From: Ezakiella massiliensis
GTDB lineage: Bacteria; Bacillota; Clostridia; Tissierellales; Peptoniphilaceae
Reading direction: 5' to 3'
Assembly (NCBI RefSeq): GCF_900120165.1
Contig: NZ_LT635475.1
Span: 310,001 to 374,000, forward strand
DNA length: 64,000 nucleotides
Both the position numbers and the translations under genes were made by a program. Of this stretch, positions 1-9,014 are shown piece by piece (positions within the stretch are counted from its first letter, which is position 1; every line of letters begins with the position of its first letter). A model generated the notes under the pieces. The model was given only the letters and a program-made list of their open reading frames with translations, was not told the DNA's origin and searched no databases.

Positions 1-416
1 TCAAAATATTTTCCGCTGATATTAACTGGTGAACCGTGTGTTAAGTGACCACCTTCGGAAAGATTCATACCCATAACCTTGTCACCAGGTTCGATGCATG
101 AGAAGTAAACAGCCATGTTAGCGTTTGCACCTGAGTGTGGTTGAACGTTTGCGTGATCAGCTTCAAATAGTTTGCATAATCTATCTCTAGCTAAATCTTC
201 TGCAATATCTACTACTTCGCAGCCACCGTAATATCTTTTTCTTGGGTATCCTTCTGCATATTTATTTGTTAGGTAGCTTCCCATGGCTTCCATAACTGCT
301 TCTGATACAAAGTTTTCGCTAGCAATTAATTCGATGTGTGATTGCTGACGAACCTTTTCGTCCATTACAACGCCATAAATCTCAGCGTCAGTTTGTTTTA
401 AGTGTGAAAAATCCAT
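1..416 (-). CDS. glyA: Serine hydroxymethyltransferase, N-terminal part (cut by window edge)
   Basis: PLP enzyme that interconverts serine and glycine while charging tetrahydrofolate with a one-carbon unit, in the cytoplasm. Only about 138 residues are present; the 3' end lies outside the window. The visible part carries family signatures: an ELIASENF stretch near residue 30, a [13 protein letters not shown] stretch near 55-67, and [11 protein letters not shown] near 92-102, which contributes to cofactor and substrate binding. The ATG is preceded by AGGAGG at good spacing. A separate promoter lies just upstream, so it is probably transcribed independently of the preceding rseC-like gene. Confidence 0.96.
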   Translation of the reverse strand, partial: MDFSHLKQTDAEIYGVVMDEKVRQQSHIELIASENFVSEAVMEAMGSYLTNKYAEGYPRKRYYGGCEVVDIAEDLARDRLCKLFEADHANVQPHSGANANMAVYFSCIEPGDKVMGMNLSEGGHLTHGSPVNISGKYF

Positions 417-464
417 TTAAACCTCCTTTGTAGATGACAGTTAAATCTTACTGCCTACACCCTA

Positions 465-493
465 ATTGTAACATATTGAAATTTGTATTTCAA
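465..493 (-). promoter_or_regulatory. Predicted glyA promoter with an overlapping inverted repeat
   Basis: Minus-strand TTGAAA (488-493), a 17-nt spacer and TACAAT (465-470), with TG one base before the -10. An inverted repeat TTGAAAT-TTGT-ATTTCAA (476-493) covers the -35 and much of the spacer and could be an operator. Seen by eye only. Confidence 0.6.
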
Positions 494-506
494 CTTAATT
501 GTTACT

Positions 507-905
507 CTATTTTAATTTAATTATAGAAATTTTATTAGTATGCTTGTTTTTAGCATCTATAAAATATATACATAGATACGAAAGAGCTATTCCTAAGACT
601 CCTAAAAAGAATGATTTTAGTTCACTTAATTTTAGTACATAGCCTAAGAGTATGCCGATTATAAAACCTAAAAATGGTATTGCGTATAGAATAGCACTTG
701 CCTTTAGGCCCAAAGAATCATCCATAACAACCTCAACCATCTCTCCTGCCTTTGCATCTATTGAATTAATAACCTCAATTCTATGATCTACTGTTTCGCA
801 TCCGCCTCCACAGGCTTTACAATTTCCCCCGCAAGCAGAAGTACGAACTAGAGATACAAAAGCTTTATTGCCATTAGTTGATAAAACTTTTCCTATTACT
901 TGCAT
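507..905 (-). CDS. SoxR-reducing-system RseC family membrane protein
   Basis: A 132-aa protein with the RseC/MucC layout: a short soluble N-terminus with a four-cysteine cluster (Cys25, 29, 32, 36 in a CGGNCKACGGGC motif), a small beta-rich stretch, and two membrane segments at about 70-91 and 98-117. In proteobacteria RseC works with the Rsx/Rnf complex in SoxR reduction. In clostridia the homologue often accompanies Rnf, whose operon here lies about 16 kb away. Its start overlaps the end of tcdA and has a GGAGG site, so it is the last gene of the MBL-hemZ-aspS-tcdA operon. Its actual partner is not known from the sequence. Confidence 0.85.
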   Translation of the reverse strand: MQVIGKVLSTNGNKAFVSLVRTSACGGNCKACGGGCETVDHRIEVINSIDAKAGEMVEVVMDDSLGLKASAILYAIPFLGFIIGILLGYVLKLSELKSFFLGVLGIALSYLCIYFIDAKNKHTNKISIIKLK

Positions 906-1582
906 TCTTCCTCCATTATCATATTCATAAGTTCCGCAGCCGCCCTAACTCCCATGTAGTTAGGTGATGGAGCAATCGTTCCAACCACTCCATAAACTTT
1001 TATAGTTTCACCTTCATAATAAAGACACTTTATTTTTTTATGAAGACTTTTATCTATAGATTTCCTAAATCTTTTTGCTAGATTGCAATAGGTCGTTTTG
1101 TCAAGAGTAGAAAATTTTAATGATGATATATCCGTCCTATTGCCTGCGCCCATGGCAGAAATAAATTTTATTTTATTTTTAATTGCATACTCGGCAATTA
1201 ATTTTTTGGCATTAATATCATCGCATAAGTCTAATATATAGTCGCTGTCTGCTAAAAGCTCCTCATAATTACTCTCTTCAAGCATACAGGGCATGCAAAT
1301 AAGATTTAAATCAGGATTAATATCTTTAAATCTCTCTTTTAAAACATCTACTTTTAACTTTCCAATAGAACTATAACTTGAACCAATCTGGCGATTCAAA
1401 TTGCTCTCCTCGTACTTGTCAAAATCAATTATTTTTAGATTATTAACCCCTGATCTGGCGAGCATTTCACAAGCTATGCCCCCTACTCCACCAACGCCAA
1501 CAACGGTTATTCTAACACTAGCAAGTTTATTAAAATTTTCTTCTCCTACAAGGCTTACTGTTCTACTATTTCTTTTCGACAT
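896..1582 (-). CDS. tcdA: tRNA threonylcarbamoyladenosine dehydratase (ThiF/E1-like)
   Basis: E1-like ATP-dependent enzyme expected to cyclise t6A37 of tRNA to ct6A. The 228-aa protein opens with a Rossmann nucleotide-binding motif GVGGVGG (residues 29-35), followed by the conserved NLNRQ segment near 62-66 that binds ATP in ThiF/MoeB/TcdA proteins. No C-terminal rhodanese or ubiquitin-activating catalytic domain is present, which favours TcdA over ThiF or MoeB. It is slightly shorter than E. coli TcdA (about 268 aa). The start overlaps the end of aspS, consistent with translational coupling and a shared tRNA theme. Confidence 0.88.
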   Translation of the reverse strand: MSKRNSRTVSLVGEENFNKLASVRITVVGVGGVGGIACEMLARSGVNNLKIIDFDKYEESNLNRQIGSSYSSIGKLKVDVLKERFKDINPDLNLICMPCMLEESNYEELLADSDYILDLCDDINAKKLIAEYAIKNKIKFISAMGAGNRTDISSLKFSTLDKTTYCNLAKRFRKSIDKSLHKKIKCLYYEGETIKVYGVVGTIAPSPNYMGVRAAAELMNMIMEEECK

Positions 1583-3341
1583 TTACCTTTAAGCTTACTT
1601 CCTCTAATTGTTTATCGCTAATTGCTGATGGAGCCATGCTCATTAAATCAGATGCTGATTGAGTCTTTGGAAAGGCAATTACGTCTCTAATGTTAGATGT
1701 GTCTGTAAATATTTGCACCCATCTATCAAGTCCAAGGGCAATTCCCCCATGAGGTGGAGTTCCATAGCTAAGAGCCTCAATAAAGAAACCAAATTGTTTT
1801 AAGGCTTCTTCTTTTGAGAAACCGATAGCTTCAAACATTTTATCTTGAACATCTGAATTGTGGATTCTGATACTTCCTCCACCAGCCTCTTCACCATTGA
1901 TAACAATGTCGTAGGTCTTAGACGAACAATTTGCAGGATCAGTTAACATCTTATCAATGTCCTCATCTTTTGGCGATGTAAATGGATGGTGAACAGCCAC
2001 ATATCTATCGCTTTCTTCATCATACTCTAAAAGCGGGAAGTCCACAACCCAAAGAATAGAATATTTATCTTTATCAATCATTCCGTTTTCTTTGGCAATA
2101 AAGTTTCTAAGATTTCCTAAGGCAGCACATGTAACTTCATATTTATCAGCAACTAATAAAACCATATCGCCTTTGTTAGAGCCCATAAATTCAAATAGTG
2201 CATTCTTTTCGTCTTCATTTACAAACTTATCAATTGAAGATGATTTTTCATCGTCATATCTAAAGTAAATTAAGCCCTTTGCTCCAAAGTCTTTAACGAA
2301 CTCTTCTAACTTCTTAAATTTCTTTTTGCTGATAAGTTCGTCACCCTTTGGAACGTTAATTGCCCTTATAAGATTTCCAGATGAAATTGTAGATTGGAAA
2401 ATTTGAAATTCACTCTTAGCAAACACTTCATTTACATTCTTTAGTTCCATATCAAAACGAAGATCAGGTTTGTCTACTCCGAATCTTTCCATAGCTTCTG
2501 AATATTTCATCCTTTGTAATGGAAGTTCAAGATCGTAATTTATAATTTCTTTAAAGAGTTTCTGGAATAATTCTTCATGGACATCCATAACATCATCCAT
2601 ATCCACAAAGCTCATTTCAACGTCAACTTGAGTAAACTCAGGTTGCCTATTAGCACGCAAGTCTTCGTCTCTAAAGCACTTTGCTATTTGATAATACCTG
2701 TCCATACCAGCAACCATGAGCAGCTGCTTATAAATTTGTGGACTTTGTGGCAGAGCGTAAAATTCACCTGGGTGAATACGACTTGGAACAAGATAGTCCC
2801 TTGCTCCTTCTGGTGTGCTCTTGCCTAATATTGGCGTTTCAATTTCATTAAAGCCATGATCATTGTAAAAGTTACGTATAATATTGCACATCTTTGACCT
2901 AACTTTTAATGTGTTTTGCAAACGAGGTTTTCTCAAATCCAAATACTTATATTTTAATCTCGTTTCTTCTGAGACATTATCATCATCTTTAATATAAATT
3001 GGGGGAGTGTTGGCCCTGTCTAAAATCCTTAATTCTTTAGCGTCAACTTCTATATCTCCTGTTGGCATATCAGGATTTTTTGAAGATCTTTCACGAACTT
3101 CGCCTCTAATAGCTACTACATATTCGCTTTTTAATTCCCCCGCTTTTTGGAAGAGTTCTTGGTCTGTATCATTAAAAACTACTTGTGATATACCTGAGAT
3201 ATCACGCACATCTGTGAAAATTAGTTTACCTAAATTTCTTGAGCGTTGAACCCACCCCATAAGTACAACTTCTTTTCCTATGTCTTCTTGTCTTAATGTG
3301 CCTGCATAATTACTGCGGCGCAAGTTGCCCATTGTTTCCAT
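1566..3341 (-). CDS. aspS: Aspartyl-tRNA synthetase
   Basis: Class II synthetase that charges tRNA-Asp with aspartate. The 591-aa length is usual for bacterial AspRS. Visible domains are an N-terminal OB-fold anticodon-binding domain (about 1-110), class II motif 2 with FRDEDLRANRQPEFTQ (223-238), a bacterial GAD insertion in the middle, and motif 3 GIALGLDRW (533-541). The ATG has AGGAGG five bases upstream, which selects the first Met over Met4. It sits between hemZ and tcdA in one operon. Whether it also charges tRNA-Asn cannot be told from this window. Confidence 0.98.
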   Translation of the reverse strand: METMGNLRRSNYAGTLRQEDIGKEVVLMGWVQRSRNLGKLIFTDVRDISGISQVVFNDTDQELFQKAGELKSEYVVAIRGEVRERSSKNPDMPTGDIEVDAKELRILDRANTPPIYIKDDDNVSEETRLKYKYLDLRKPRLQNTLKVRSKMCNIIRNFYNDHGFNEIETPILGKSTPEGARDYLVPSRIHPGEFYALPQSPQIYKQLLMVAGMDRYYQIAKCFRDEDLRANRQPEFTQVDVEMSFVDMDDVMDVHEELFQKLFKEIINYDLELPLQRMKYSEAMERFGVDKPDLRFDMELKNVNEVFAKSEFQIFQSTISSGNLIRAINVPKGDELISKKKFKKLEEFVKDFGAKGLIYFRYDDEKSSSIDKFVNEDEKNALFEFMGSNKGDMVLLVADKYEVTCAALGNLRNFIAKENGMIDKDKYSILWVVDFPLLEYDEESDRYVAVHHPFTSPKDEDIDKMLTDPANCSSKTYDIVINGEEAGGGSIRIHNSDVQDKMFEAIGFSKEEALKQFGFFIEALSYGTPPHGGIALGLDRWVQIFTDTSNIRDVIAFPKTQSASDLMSMAPSAISDKQLEEVSLKVNVEKK

Positions 3342-3350
3342 TATATCCTC

Positions 3351-4760
3351 CTAATTTTTTATATTATTAACCATCTTACGGGCCTCTTCTTTTAACTTAT
3401 TGAGCTCCTTGTAATGGTTTATATAATAATCTATATCCCTAAATCCAAATACCCTTTTTACAATTCCATCATCAGATGTAAACTTGCTAACTGCACCCAT
3501 ACCAAAGGCCAGTACATCGCACTTATCATCCATGCTTAAAATATTGTATAAATTAAGGTCTTGGCTCTTAGTAAAACCTATATTTTCATTATTGCCAACC
3601 TGACGCTTCTGCCTATATAAATAATATGGCTTGTATCCTGATTCTCTTAATCTATCATAAGAGTAGTCAAAACATTGGTCCATTTTATTATTAATTGCGA
3701 ATTTTTGGTCATGGTTTATATAGTAAGACCCATTTTTTAAAGCCAGACTGTGTATTGTAATATCATCTGGCTGCAAATTGAGTAATTTATCTATCGTTTC
3801 TTTAATATCATCTATAGTTTCATTTTCAAGACCTATTATTATATCTGTATTGATATTAAAGCCATAATTCTTGCATATTTTAAATGATGAATAAAAATCT
3901 TCAACCTTATGCTTTCTTCCAATTTTATCTAAAGTCTCTTGCTTCAGAGTTTGTGGATTAACACTGATTCTGTTTACATTATTATCTCTCAAAGCTTTTA
4001 GTAAATCTTCATTTATCGTATCAGGTCTACCTGCTTCAAAAGTAATTTCTTTTATATCCCCAAATTTTTCTCTAACAATTGAAAAAATTCTATCTATATC
4101 TTTTTTCCCAAGTATGGATGGAGTCCCTCCACCTATATACAAAGAAACTGGTTTTTGGGGATTCATGTATCCATTATAGTCTTCAATCTCTTTCAGCAAA
4201 TAATCTACATATTCACTTGGACTATAGCGTAGCCTTCCCTCCATGCTCATAACCGAAAACGAACAGTACTTACACCTGGTCGGGCAAAAAGGTATATGGA
4301 TGTATACTATAAAAGAATCATCCCTAAGCTTTAAGATTGGCTTTTGAGTTTCCAATATATCATCGATAAGATTATATTTATCTTCTTTAACCATTAGGTC
4401 ATCAATAAAAAGTTTTTTTATGTCAGCATCCTTATCTTGGTCTCTTATTTGCTCTAAATATCTAACTGGCCTTATACCAGTTAAGATTCCCCAAGGTAAA
4501 TCTACATTTGTTATTAATTTTACCAATTTATATATGGCCAGCTTAATAGTAGTTTCACTATCTAAATTTTCTACTGGCAATCGGATTTCTTTAGATATGT
4601 CTTCGTTGATCCACTTACCAGTAACAAGATTATTATCAAGCTCTAAATACAATTTTGTATCAGGTTTGTATGCATCTATATCTTCAAAAGCTATGGAAGA
4701 TCGTAACATATTTAAATGAGTTGGTCTTAGCTCAAATCCACTTGTTACGATTTCAATCAT
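3351..4760 (-). CDS. hemZ: HemZ-like radical SAM coproporphyrinogen dehydrogenase family protein
   Basis: Radical SAM enzyme of the HemN/HemW/HemZ superfamily. The 469-aa protein has a HemZ-type N-terminal extension of about 150 residues, then the cluster motif CPTRCKYCSF with Cys159, Cys163 and Cys166, a glycine-rich GGGTPS SAM segment near 207-212, and a NPQTL stretch typical of the superfamily. HemZ is described as an oxygen-independent coproporphyrinogen III oxidase, but no other haem gene is present here, so a haem-chaperone (HemW-like) or other role is possible. Its ATG overlaps the MBL stop codon by four bases, showing tight coupling. Confidence 0.85.
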   Translation of the reverse strand: MIEIVTSGFELRPTHLNMLRSSIAFEDIDAYKPDTKLYLELDNNLVTGKWINEDISKEIRLPVENLDSETTIKLAIYKLVKLITNVDLPWGILTGIRPVRYLEQIRDQDKDADIKKLFIDDLMVKEDKYNLIDDILETQKPILKLRDDSFIVYIHIPFCPTRCKYCSFSVMSMEGRLRYSPSEYVDYLLKEIEDYNGYMNPQKPVSLYIGGGTPSILGKKDIDRIFSIVREKFGDIKEITFEAGRPDTINEDLLKALRDNNVNRISVNPQTLKQETLDKIGRKHKVEDFYSSFKICKNYGFNINTDIIIGLENETIDDIKETIDKLLNLQPDDITIHSLALKNGSYYINHDQKFAINNKMDQCFDYSYDRLRESGYKPYYLYRQKRQVGNNENIGFTKSQDLNLYNILSMDDKCDVLAFGMGAVSKFTSDDGIVKRVFGFRDIDYYINHYKELNKLKEEARKMVNNIKN

Positions 4761-5383
4761 AGTAAATTTTTAATATATGGATTGTTTTCTCTCTCGAATT
4801 TGATATCGCTTTGAGGACCATGTCCAGGACAAACAACTGTATCGTCTGGATAATTTGTGGCAATAAACTTTAATGAATCCTCTATCTTACTCTGGTTGCC
4901 AGAATATAAATCTGTCCTACCACAGCTCATCTTAAACAAAGTATCACCAGTAAATAAATAACCATTGCCATATAATACAAAGCTTCCTTCAGTGTGACCA
5001 GGTGAATGTTTTGCCTTCAAAGTTATTGGAGTAAATTCAAGCTCATCTCCATCCTTAAAATAATGATCACACTCTAGCGTAATAGGTCCGAGCAAAGTTG
5101 CCGTTGAAAGATTGTGGTCAGGATCATCAAATAAATCCCTCTCTTCAGTAGCTCCATAAACTTTTGCGCCAGTTTCTTCCCTAAGCTTATTAACCCCACC
5201 TATATGATCAAAGTGCCCATGAGTTAATACAATTGCTTCTAAAGTTAAATCATTTTCATTTAAAATTTTAACCACATCTTCACTATCACCACCACAATCA
5301 ATAACGATTGCCTTTTTATTTTCATCAAAAATAATATAAGTGTTAGCTCCGTAAATACCTAAATTTTTTCTTATTACTTCCAT
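4757..5383 (-). CDS. MBL-fold metallo-hydrolase (glyoxalase II-like)
   Basis: Cytoplasmic metallo-beta-lactamase-fold hydrolase of about 208 aa, of the small YcbL/GloB-like type. The metal motif THGHFDH is at 54-60, with further ligands in SPGHTEGS and CPGHGPQS; a TGDTLF segment carries the bridging aspartate. Such proteins hydrolyse thioesters or related substrates; the true substrate is unknown. I chose the ATG at 5383 because GGAGG lies five bases upstream; an earlier in-frame GTG would place that site inside the gene. It is the first gene of the hemZ-aspS-tcdA-rseC operon and has its own promoter. Confidence 0.9.
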   Translation of the reverse strand: MEVIRKNLGIYGANTYIIFDENKKAIVIDCGGDSEDVVKILNENDLTLEAIVLTHGHFDHIGGVNKLREETGAKVYGATEERDLFDDPDHNLSTATLLGPITLECDHYFKDGDELEFTPITLKAKHSPGHTEGSFVLYGNGYLFTGDTLFKMSCGRTDLYSGNQSKIEDSLKFIATNYPDDTVVCPGHGPQSDIKFERENNPYIKNLL

Positions 5384-5400
5384 ATATTCCTCCACACTTC

Positions 5401-5429
5401 ATTATACTGGTTTTATTATTAATTTTCAA
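5401..5429 (-). promoter_or_regulatory. Predicted promoter of the MBL-hemZ-aspS-tcdA-rseC operon
   Basis: Minus-strand TTGAAA (5424-5429), a 17-nt spacer and a consensus TATAAT (5401-5406), followed closely by GGAGG and the MBL start. It shares the short divergent region with the plus-strand helicase gene. Confidence 0.7.
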
Positions 5430-5445
5430 GATTAACCTCTATTAT

Positions 5446-5474
5446 TAGACTTATATAATAGAATCAATTATAAT
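5446..5474 (+). promoter_or_regulatory. Predicted helicase promoter placing the transcript start at the ATG
   Basis: TAGACT (5446-5451), a 17-nt spacer and TATAAT (5469-5474). The -10 ends six bases before the ATG at 5481, so transcription would begin at or next to the start codon. A second TATAAT (5454-5459) lacks a good -35 and would give a leader of about 15 nt without a ribosome site. Confidence 0.45.
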
Positions 5475-5480
5475 ATAGCT

Positions 5481-7292
5481 ATGGAATTTTCAAAATCACA
5501 ATTAGAAGCAATCAATCACAAAAATGGTCCTTGTCTAGTTCTGGCAGTTCCTGGTGCTGGCAAGACAACCATCATAATAAATAGAATACTTAAACTCATA
5601 GAGGAGGAAAAAGTTTCTCCATCAGAAATACTTGCCCTCACCTTTTCCAGAGCGAGTGCAAATGATATGCGTAAACGCTTGAAGCAATTTTCTAGGTACA
5701 CGACTTTTAAAAATATAAGGACTATTCATTCTCTTTGTTTTGAGATTGTTGCCACTTATAATAAATCTAAAAGCATACCCTTTAATATGATTGAAGATGA
5801 GAGATACAAGGCCTTTAGATATAAGGCAATAAACGACACTTATAAGGATATATATTTTTCTAACATCGACATCGAATCATATCTTAGAATATTATCCGCG
5901 ATTTCAACAATCAAGTGCAAAAACCTAAAAGAAATAACCTTGCAAGTTGAAGATGAATTGGGTGTTAAGAATTTAAAAAAGTTTTATGATAATTATGAAA
6001 AAGTTCTAAGGGATAATTACCTTTATGATTTTGATGATCTTTTACTAGAAGTAAGGAAAATATTTGAAAATGATAAGAAATTCAAAAATGCTTTTAAAAG
6101 TAGATTTAAATATATCTTACTAGATGAGGCCCAAGACACATCTGATATACAATGGGATATTATAAAACTCTTGCTAAGCAAAAATAATAATCTTTTTGTA
6201 GTTGCCGACGATGATCAAAGCATCTATAAATTTAGGGGCGCAAGCCCTTATATGCTTATGAGGTTTGAACACGAATTTGCAAATGCAAAAATAATATATT
6301 TAGAAACAAATTACAGGTCCTACTATGAAATTGTAAATTCGGCTAACCGCCTAATAAAAAACAATAAATATAGGTACGAAAAAGAATTGCTCTCTAATCG
6401 CGGCAAAAAATCTAAGGTTAAAGTAAATATTTTAAAAACTCGCCATGACCAATACGAGAGTGTCGTCAAAGATATTAAAGCTGCTAAGGGTAAAAAAGCT
6501 ATTATATATCGCAACAATCTTTCAAGCATAGGCGTTATTGACGCACTTGATAAAAATCTATTATCTTTTAACTTAAAAGACCACAATATTGACTTCTTTA
6601 AATCTAGTGTCTATAGGGATGTTTGTGAAATTATTTCTTTTATCTTAAGCCCAAATGATTTCGATCTTTATTCAAAGATTTACTATAAACTTCAAGGATA
6701 TGTATCAAGGGCAGAAATAGAAGAAGCCCGCTACAATTCTCAAGAAAACGCCATAGATAAAGTACTTGCAATTCCAAACCTACCCGAATATAAAGCAGAA
6801 CTCTTGAATGATTTGAAGCTACACTTAAGAATGGCGGCTGCAAACTTTAAAAATAAAGGCCTGGATATAATTTTAAATAATTGTGGTTATGTAAACTTTT
6901 TAAAGCAATCTAAAAGAGAGCAAGCTCGAAGTTTAGATAGCTTACTCAGGGTCTATAATACTCTGATTTCAATTTCAAAAGATACGACTATAGAAGAATT
7001 TCTACCAAGACTTGAACAAATTAAAAAACTTTGCTTAATTGAAAACTCTTCTGATATAGAACTCTTAACAATGCATTCGTCCAAGGGCCTAGAGTTTGAC
7101 AATGTTTTTATAATTGACCTTATTGAAAGTGAAATACCAGGGTCGAATATATTAACAAACGACTTAGAAGAAGAAAGGCGCCTCTTATATGTGGGCATGA
7201 CTCGGGCAAAAGAAAACCTATTCATGTACGCATATAAAAACGACGCCAATAAAAAAGTAAAAATATCCAGTTTTTTTGAGGACCTAAGATAA
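5481..7292 (+). CDS. UvrD/PcrA-like ATP-dependent helicase (short form)
   Basis: Superfamily 1A DNA helicase. Motifs in order: Walker A PGAGKTT (24-30), a TFSRASA motif Ia near 54-60, Walker B LDEAQD (214-219), DDDQSIYKFRGA motif III near 242, TMHSSKGLEFD near 530, and the arginine-finger motif YVGMTRAKENL near 573. At 603 aa it is shorter than PcrA/UvrD (about 720-750 aa) and lacks the long C-terminal polymerase-binding tail, so I do not call it pcrA. No Shine-Dalgarno is visible before the ATG, which is unusual in this window. It is convergent with the nucleoside kinase with only one base between the stop codons. Confidence 0.9.
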   Translation: MEFSKSQLEAINHKNGPCLVLAVPGAGKTTIIINRILKLIEEEKVSPSEILALTFSRASANDMRKRLKQFSRYTTFKNIRTIHSLCFEIVATYNKSKSIPFNMIEDERYKAFRYKAINDTYKDIYFSNIDIESYLRILSAISTIKCKNLKEITLQVEDELGVKNLKKFYDNYEKVLRDNYLYDFDDLLLEVRKIFENDKKFKNAFKSRFKYILLDEAQDTSDIQWDIIKLLLSKNNNLFVVADDDQSIYKFRGASPYMLMRFEHEFANAKIIYLETNYRSYYEIVNSANRLIKNNKYRYEKELLSNRGKKSKVKVNILKTRHDQYESVVKDIKAAKGKKAIIYRNNLSSIGVIDALDKNLLSFNLKDHNIDFFKSSVYRDVCEIISFILSPNDFDLYSKIYYKLQGYVSRAEIEEARYNSQENAIDKVLAIPNLPEYKAELLNDLKLHLRMAAANFKNKGLDIILNNCGYVNFLKQSKREQARSLDSLLRVYNTLISISKDTTIEEFLPRLEQIKKLCLIENSSDIELLTMHSSKGLEFDNVFIIDLIESEIPGSNILTNDLEEERRLLYVGMTRAKENLFMYAYKNDANKKVKISSFFEDLR

Positions 7293-7293
7293 A

Positions 7294-8964
7294 CTATTTA
7301 TCAAAAACAGATCCGTCAATAAATTCTCTAAGAATTGATGTGTTTGGAATTAAATCGTCATCATCAATTGAATTAAAATAACTTAGGGTTTCTATCAATC
7401 TAGTGGCCCTTACAAAGTTATTATCATCTTCTGGCACGCTTTGAAGCAAACTTAAGGCGTGCTTTTTAATTGCTGCAATTTCATAAATTAAACTTGTGTT
7501 AATTACAATGTCAGCATCTTCTTGGTAAGGGAATACATAAATATCCTCGCCTTCTCTAACATTCTTCCATTCTGATAAGGCTGAAGAAACATCTCTTCCC
7601 CTTGTGCGAACATCCCTTACCATCCTTCTTAAAAATCTAACATCCGTCGTGGATAGTCTATTAAGCGCATCAATATTCATAGTTGTAAGAGCTGACAGAT
7701 AAATCTTAAATTTATTTCTCTCTGGGATTTCTCTACTTAAAATTGGATTGAGGGCATGTATACCTTCTATAATTATAATATCACGTGGCCCTAATTTTAT
7801 TTTATCTCCAGTTTTTTCCGCTTTTCCTTCTATAAAGTCAAATGAAATCCTGTCAATTTCTTTTCCTTCAATCAATTGCATTATGTCTTGATTTAACTTA
7901 TGGATATCAACAGCATCTATAGATTCAAAATCATATTCTCCATTTTCTTTTTTTGGTGTTAGAGATCTCTCAACAAAATAATCATCTGTTGAAATTTCAA
8001 CGGTGTTTACTCCCCTCATGGCAAAATAAACTTTTAATTTCTGAGCTGTTGTTGTTTTACCAGAACTCGAAGGGCCACTGATTAATACAATCCTCTTGGC
8101 TTCGTCTTTCAAAACTTCGCTTACAGTATTATCATATTTTTTATCCATATGTGCTTCGGATATCAAAATCAAATCCCTAGCCTTGCCATAAAGGATCTTC
8201 TCATTCATTTGCCCTACATAATTAACACCTAGAATTTTGGCAAATTTCGTTTCATCCGAAAAGACTTTGATTAAACTCGGTTGTTCTTTTTCATTTTTCG
8301 CATCATATCCATTACTATTTCCAGGAAATACAATTAGCATACCTGGATAATAATATTTCAATTCAAAGTCTTTAATATATCCAGTAGATGGTGCCAGAAT
8401 CCCCTCAAACCTATCTATATAATCTCCACACCTATGCAGTTTTACTTCTTCTAGATTATTAGTCTCAATTAATTTGACCTTGTCCAACCTATTTTGACTT
8501 TCAAAATATTTAGTTGCTTTTTCTCTTGGCCATATTTCTTCTGTAATAGCAATGTCGCTATTAATAATATTTTGCATTTCTTCTCTAATCTTATTTAAAT
8601 CGCTTTCTGTAAATGGAATGCCAAACTCCTCTTCTACATATATAGACGAGCCTATGAAACTATCAATAATAGATTGCCTTTCTGGAAAAAGCTTGACCTG
8701 TGCCATATGATATACAAGTATTAATGTAGATGTGTATACCCTAGTTCCAAGCGAATTTGCTATATCAACTAAGATAACATTTTCGTCGCCCTGTAACTTA
8801 TAATTTAAATTTTTAATTCTTCCATCTACTATAGCTCCTAAAAAAATAAAATCACTTTCATTCTTTATATTATTTTCTTTAACTAATTCTTTTATGGACA
8901 TTTCCTTTGTAATATCTATAGAACTAACTTTTTTATTATGTGGTAATCTTAATTTTATCGTCAT
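7294..8964 (-). CDS. Nucleoside (uridine-type) kinase fused to TGS and aaRS-editing-like domains
   Basis: A 556-aa fusion. Residues 1-70 resemble a TGS domain; about 70-220 resembles the threonyl/alanyl-tRNA synthetase second additional domain; the C-terminal half is a P-loop kinase of the phosphoribulokinase/uridine kinase family with GPSSSGKT (297-304) and a STDDYF segment typical of uridine kinases. Proteins of this layout are annotated as nucleoside kinases in Firmicutes and Thermotoga; the role of the N-terminal part is unclear. I chose the ATG at 8964 because AGGAGG lies four bases upstream; a longer in-frame start would bury that site. It is divergent from the ABC operon. Confidence 0.85.
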   Translation of the reverse strand: MTIKLRLPHNKKVSSIDITKEMSIKELVKENNIKNESDFIFLGAIVDGRIKNLNYKLQGDENVILVDIANSLGTRVYTSTLILVYHMAQVKLFPERQSIIDSFIGSSIYVEEEFGIPFTESDLNKIREEMQNIINSDIAITEEIWPREKATKYFESQNRLDKVKLIETNNLEEVKLHRCGDYIDRFEGILAPSTGYIKDFELKYYYPGMLIVFPGNSNGYDAKNEKEQPSLIKVFSDETKFAKILGVNYVGQMNEKILYGKARDLILISEAHMDKKYDNTVSEVLKDEAKRIVLISGPSSSGKTTTAQKLKVYFAMRGVNTVEISTDDYFVERSLTPKKENGEYDFESIDAVDIHKLNQDIMQLIEGKEIDRISFDFIEGKAEKTGDKIKLGPRDIIIIEGIHALNPILSREIPERNKFKIYLSALTTMNIDALNRLSTTDVRFLRRMVRDVRTRGRDVSSALSEWKNVREGEDIYVFPYQEDADIVINTSLIYEIAAIKKHALSLLQSVPEDDNNFVRATRLIETLSYFNSIDDDDLIPNTSILREFIDGSVFDK

Positions 8965-9014
8965 AATTCCTCCTAAAATTATCTTACCCATTAAAAATTT
9001 TTATACACATTTTC

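Noticed and set aside
5481..7292. Naming the helicase pcrA
   Set aside because: About 120-150 residues shorter than PcrA and lacking its C-terminal tail; a paralogue is more likely.
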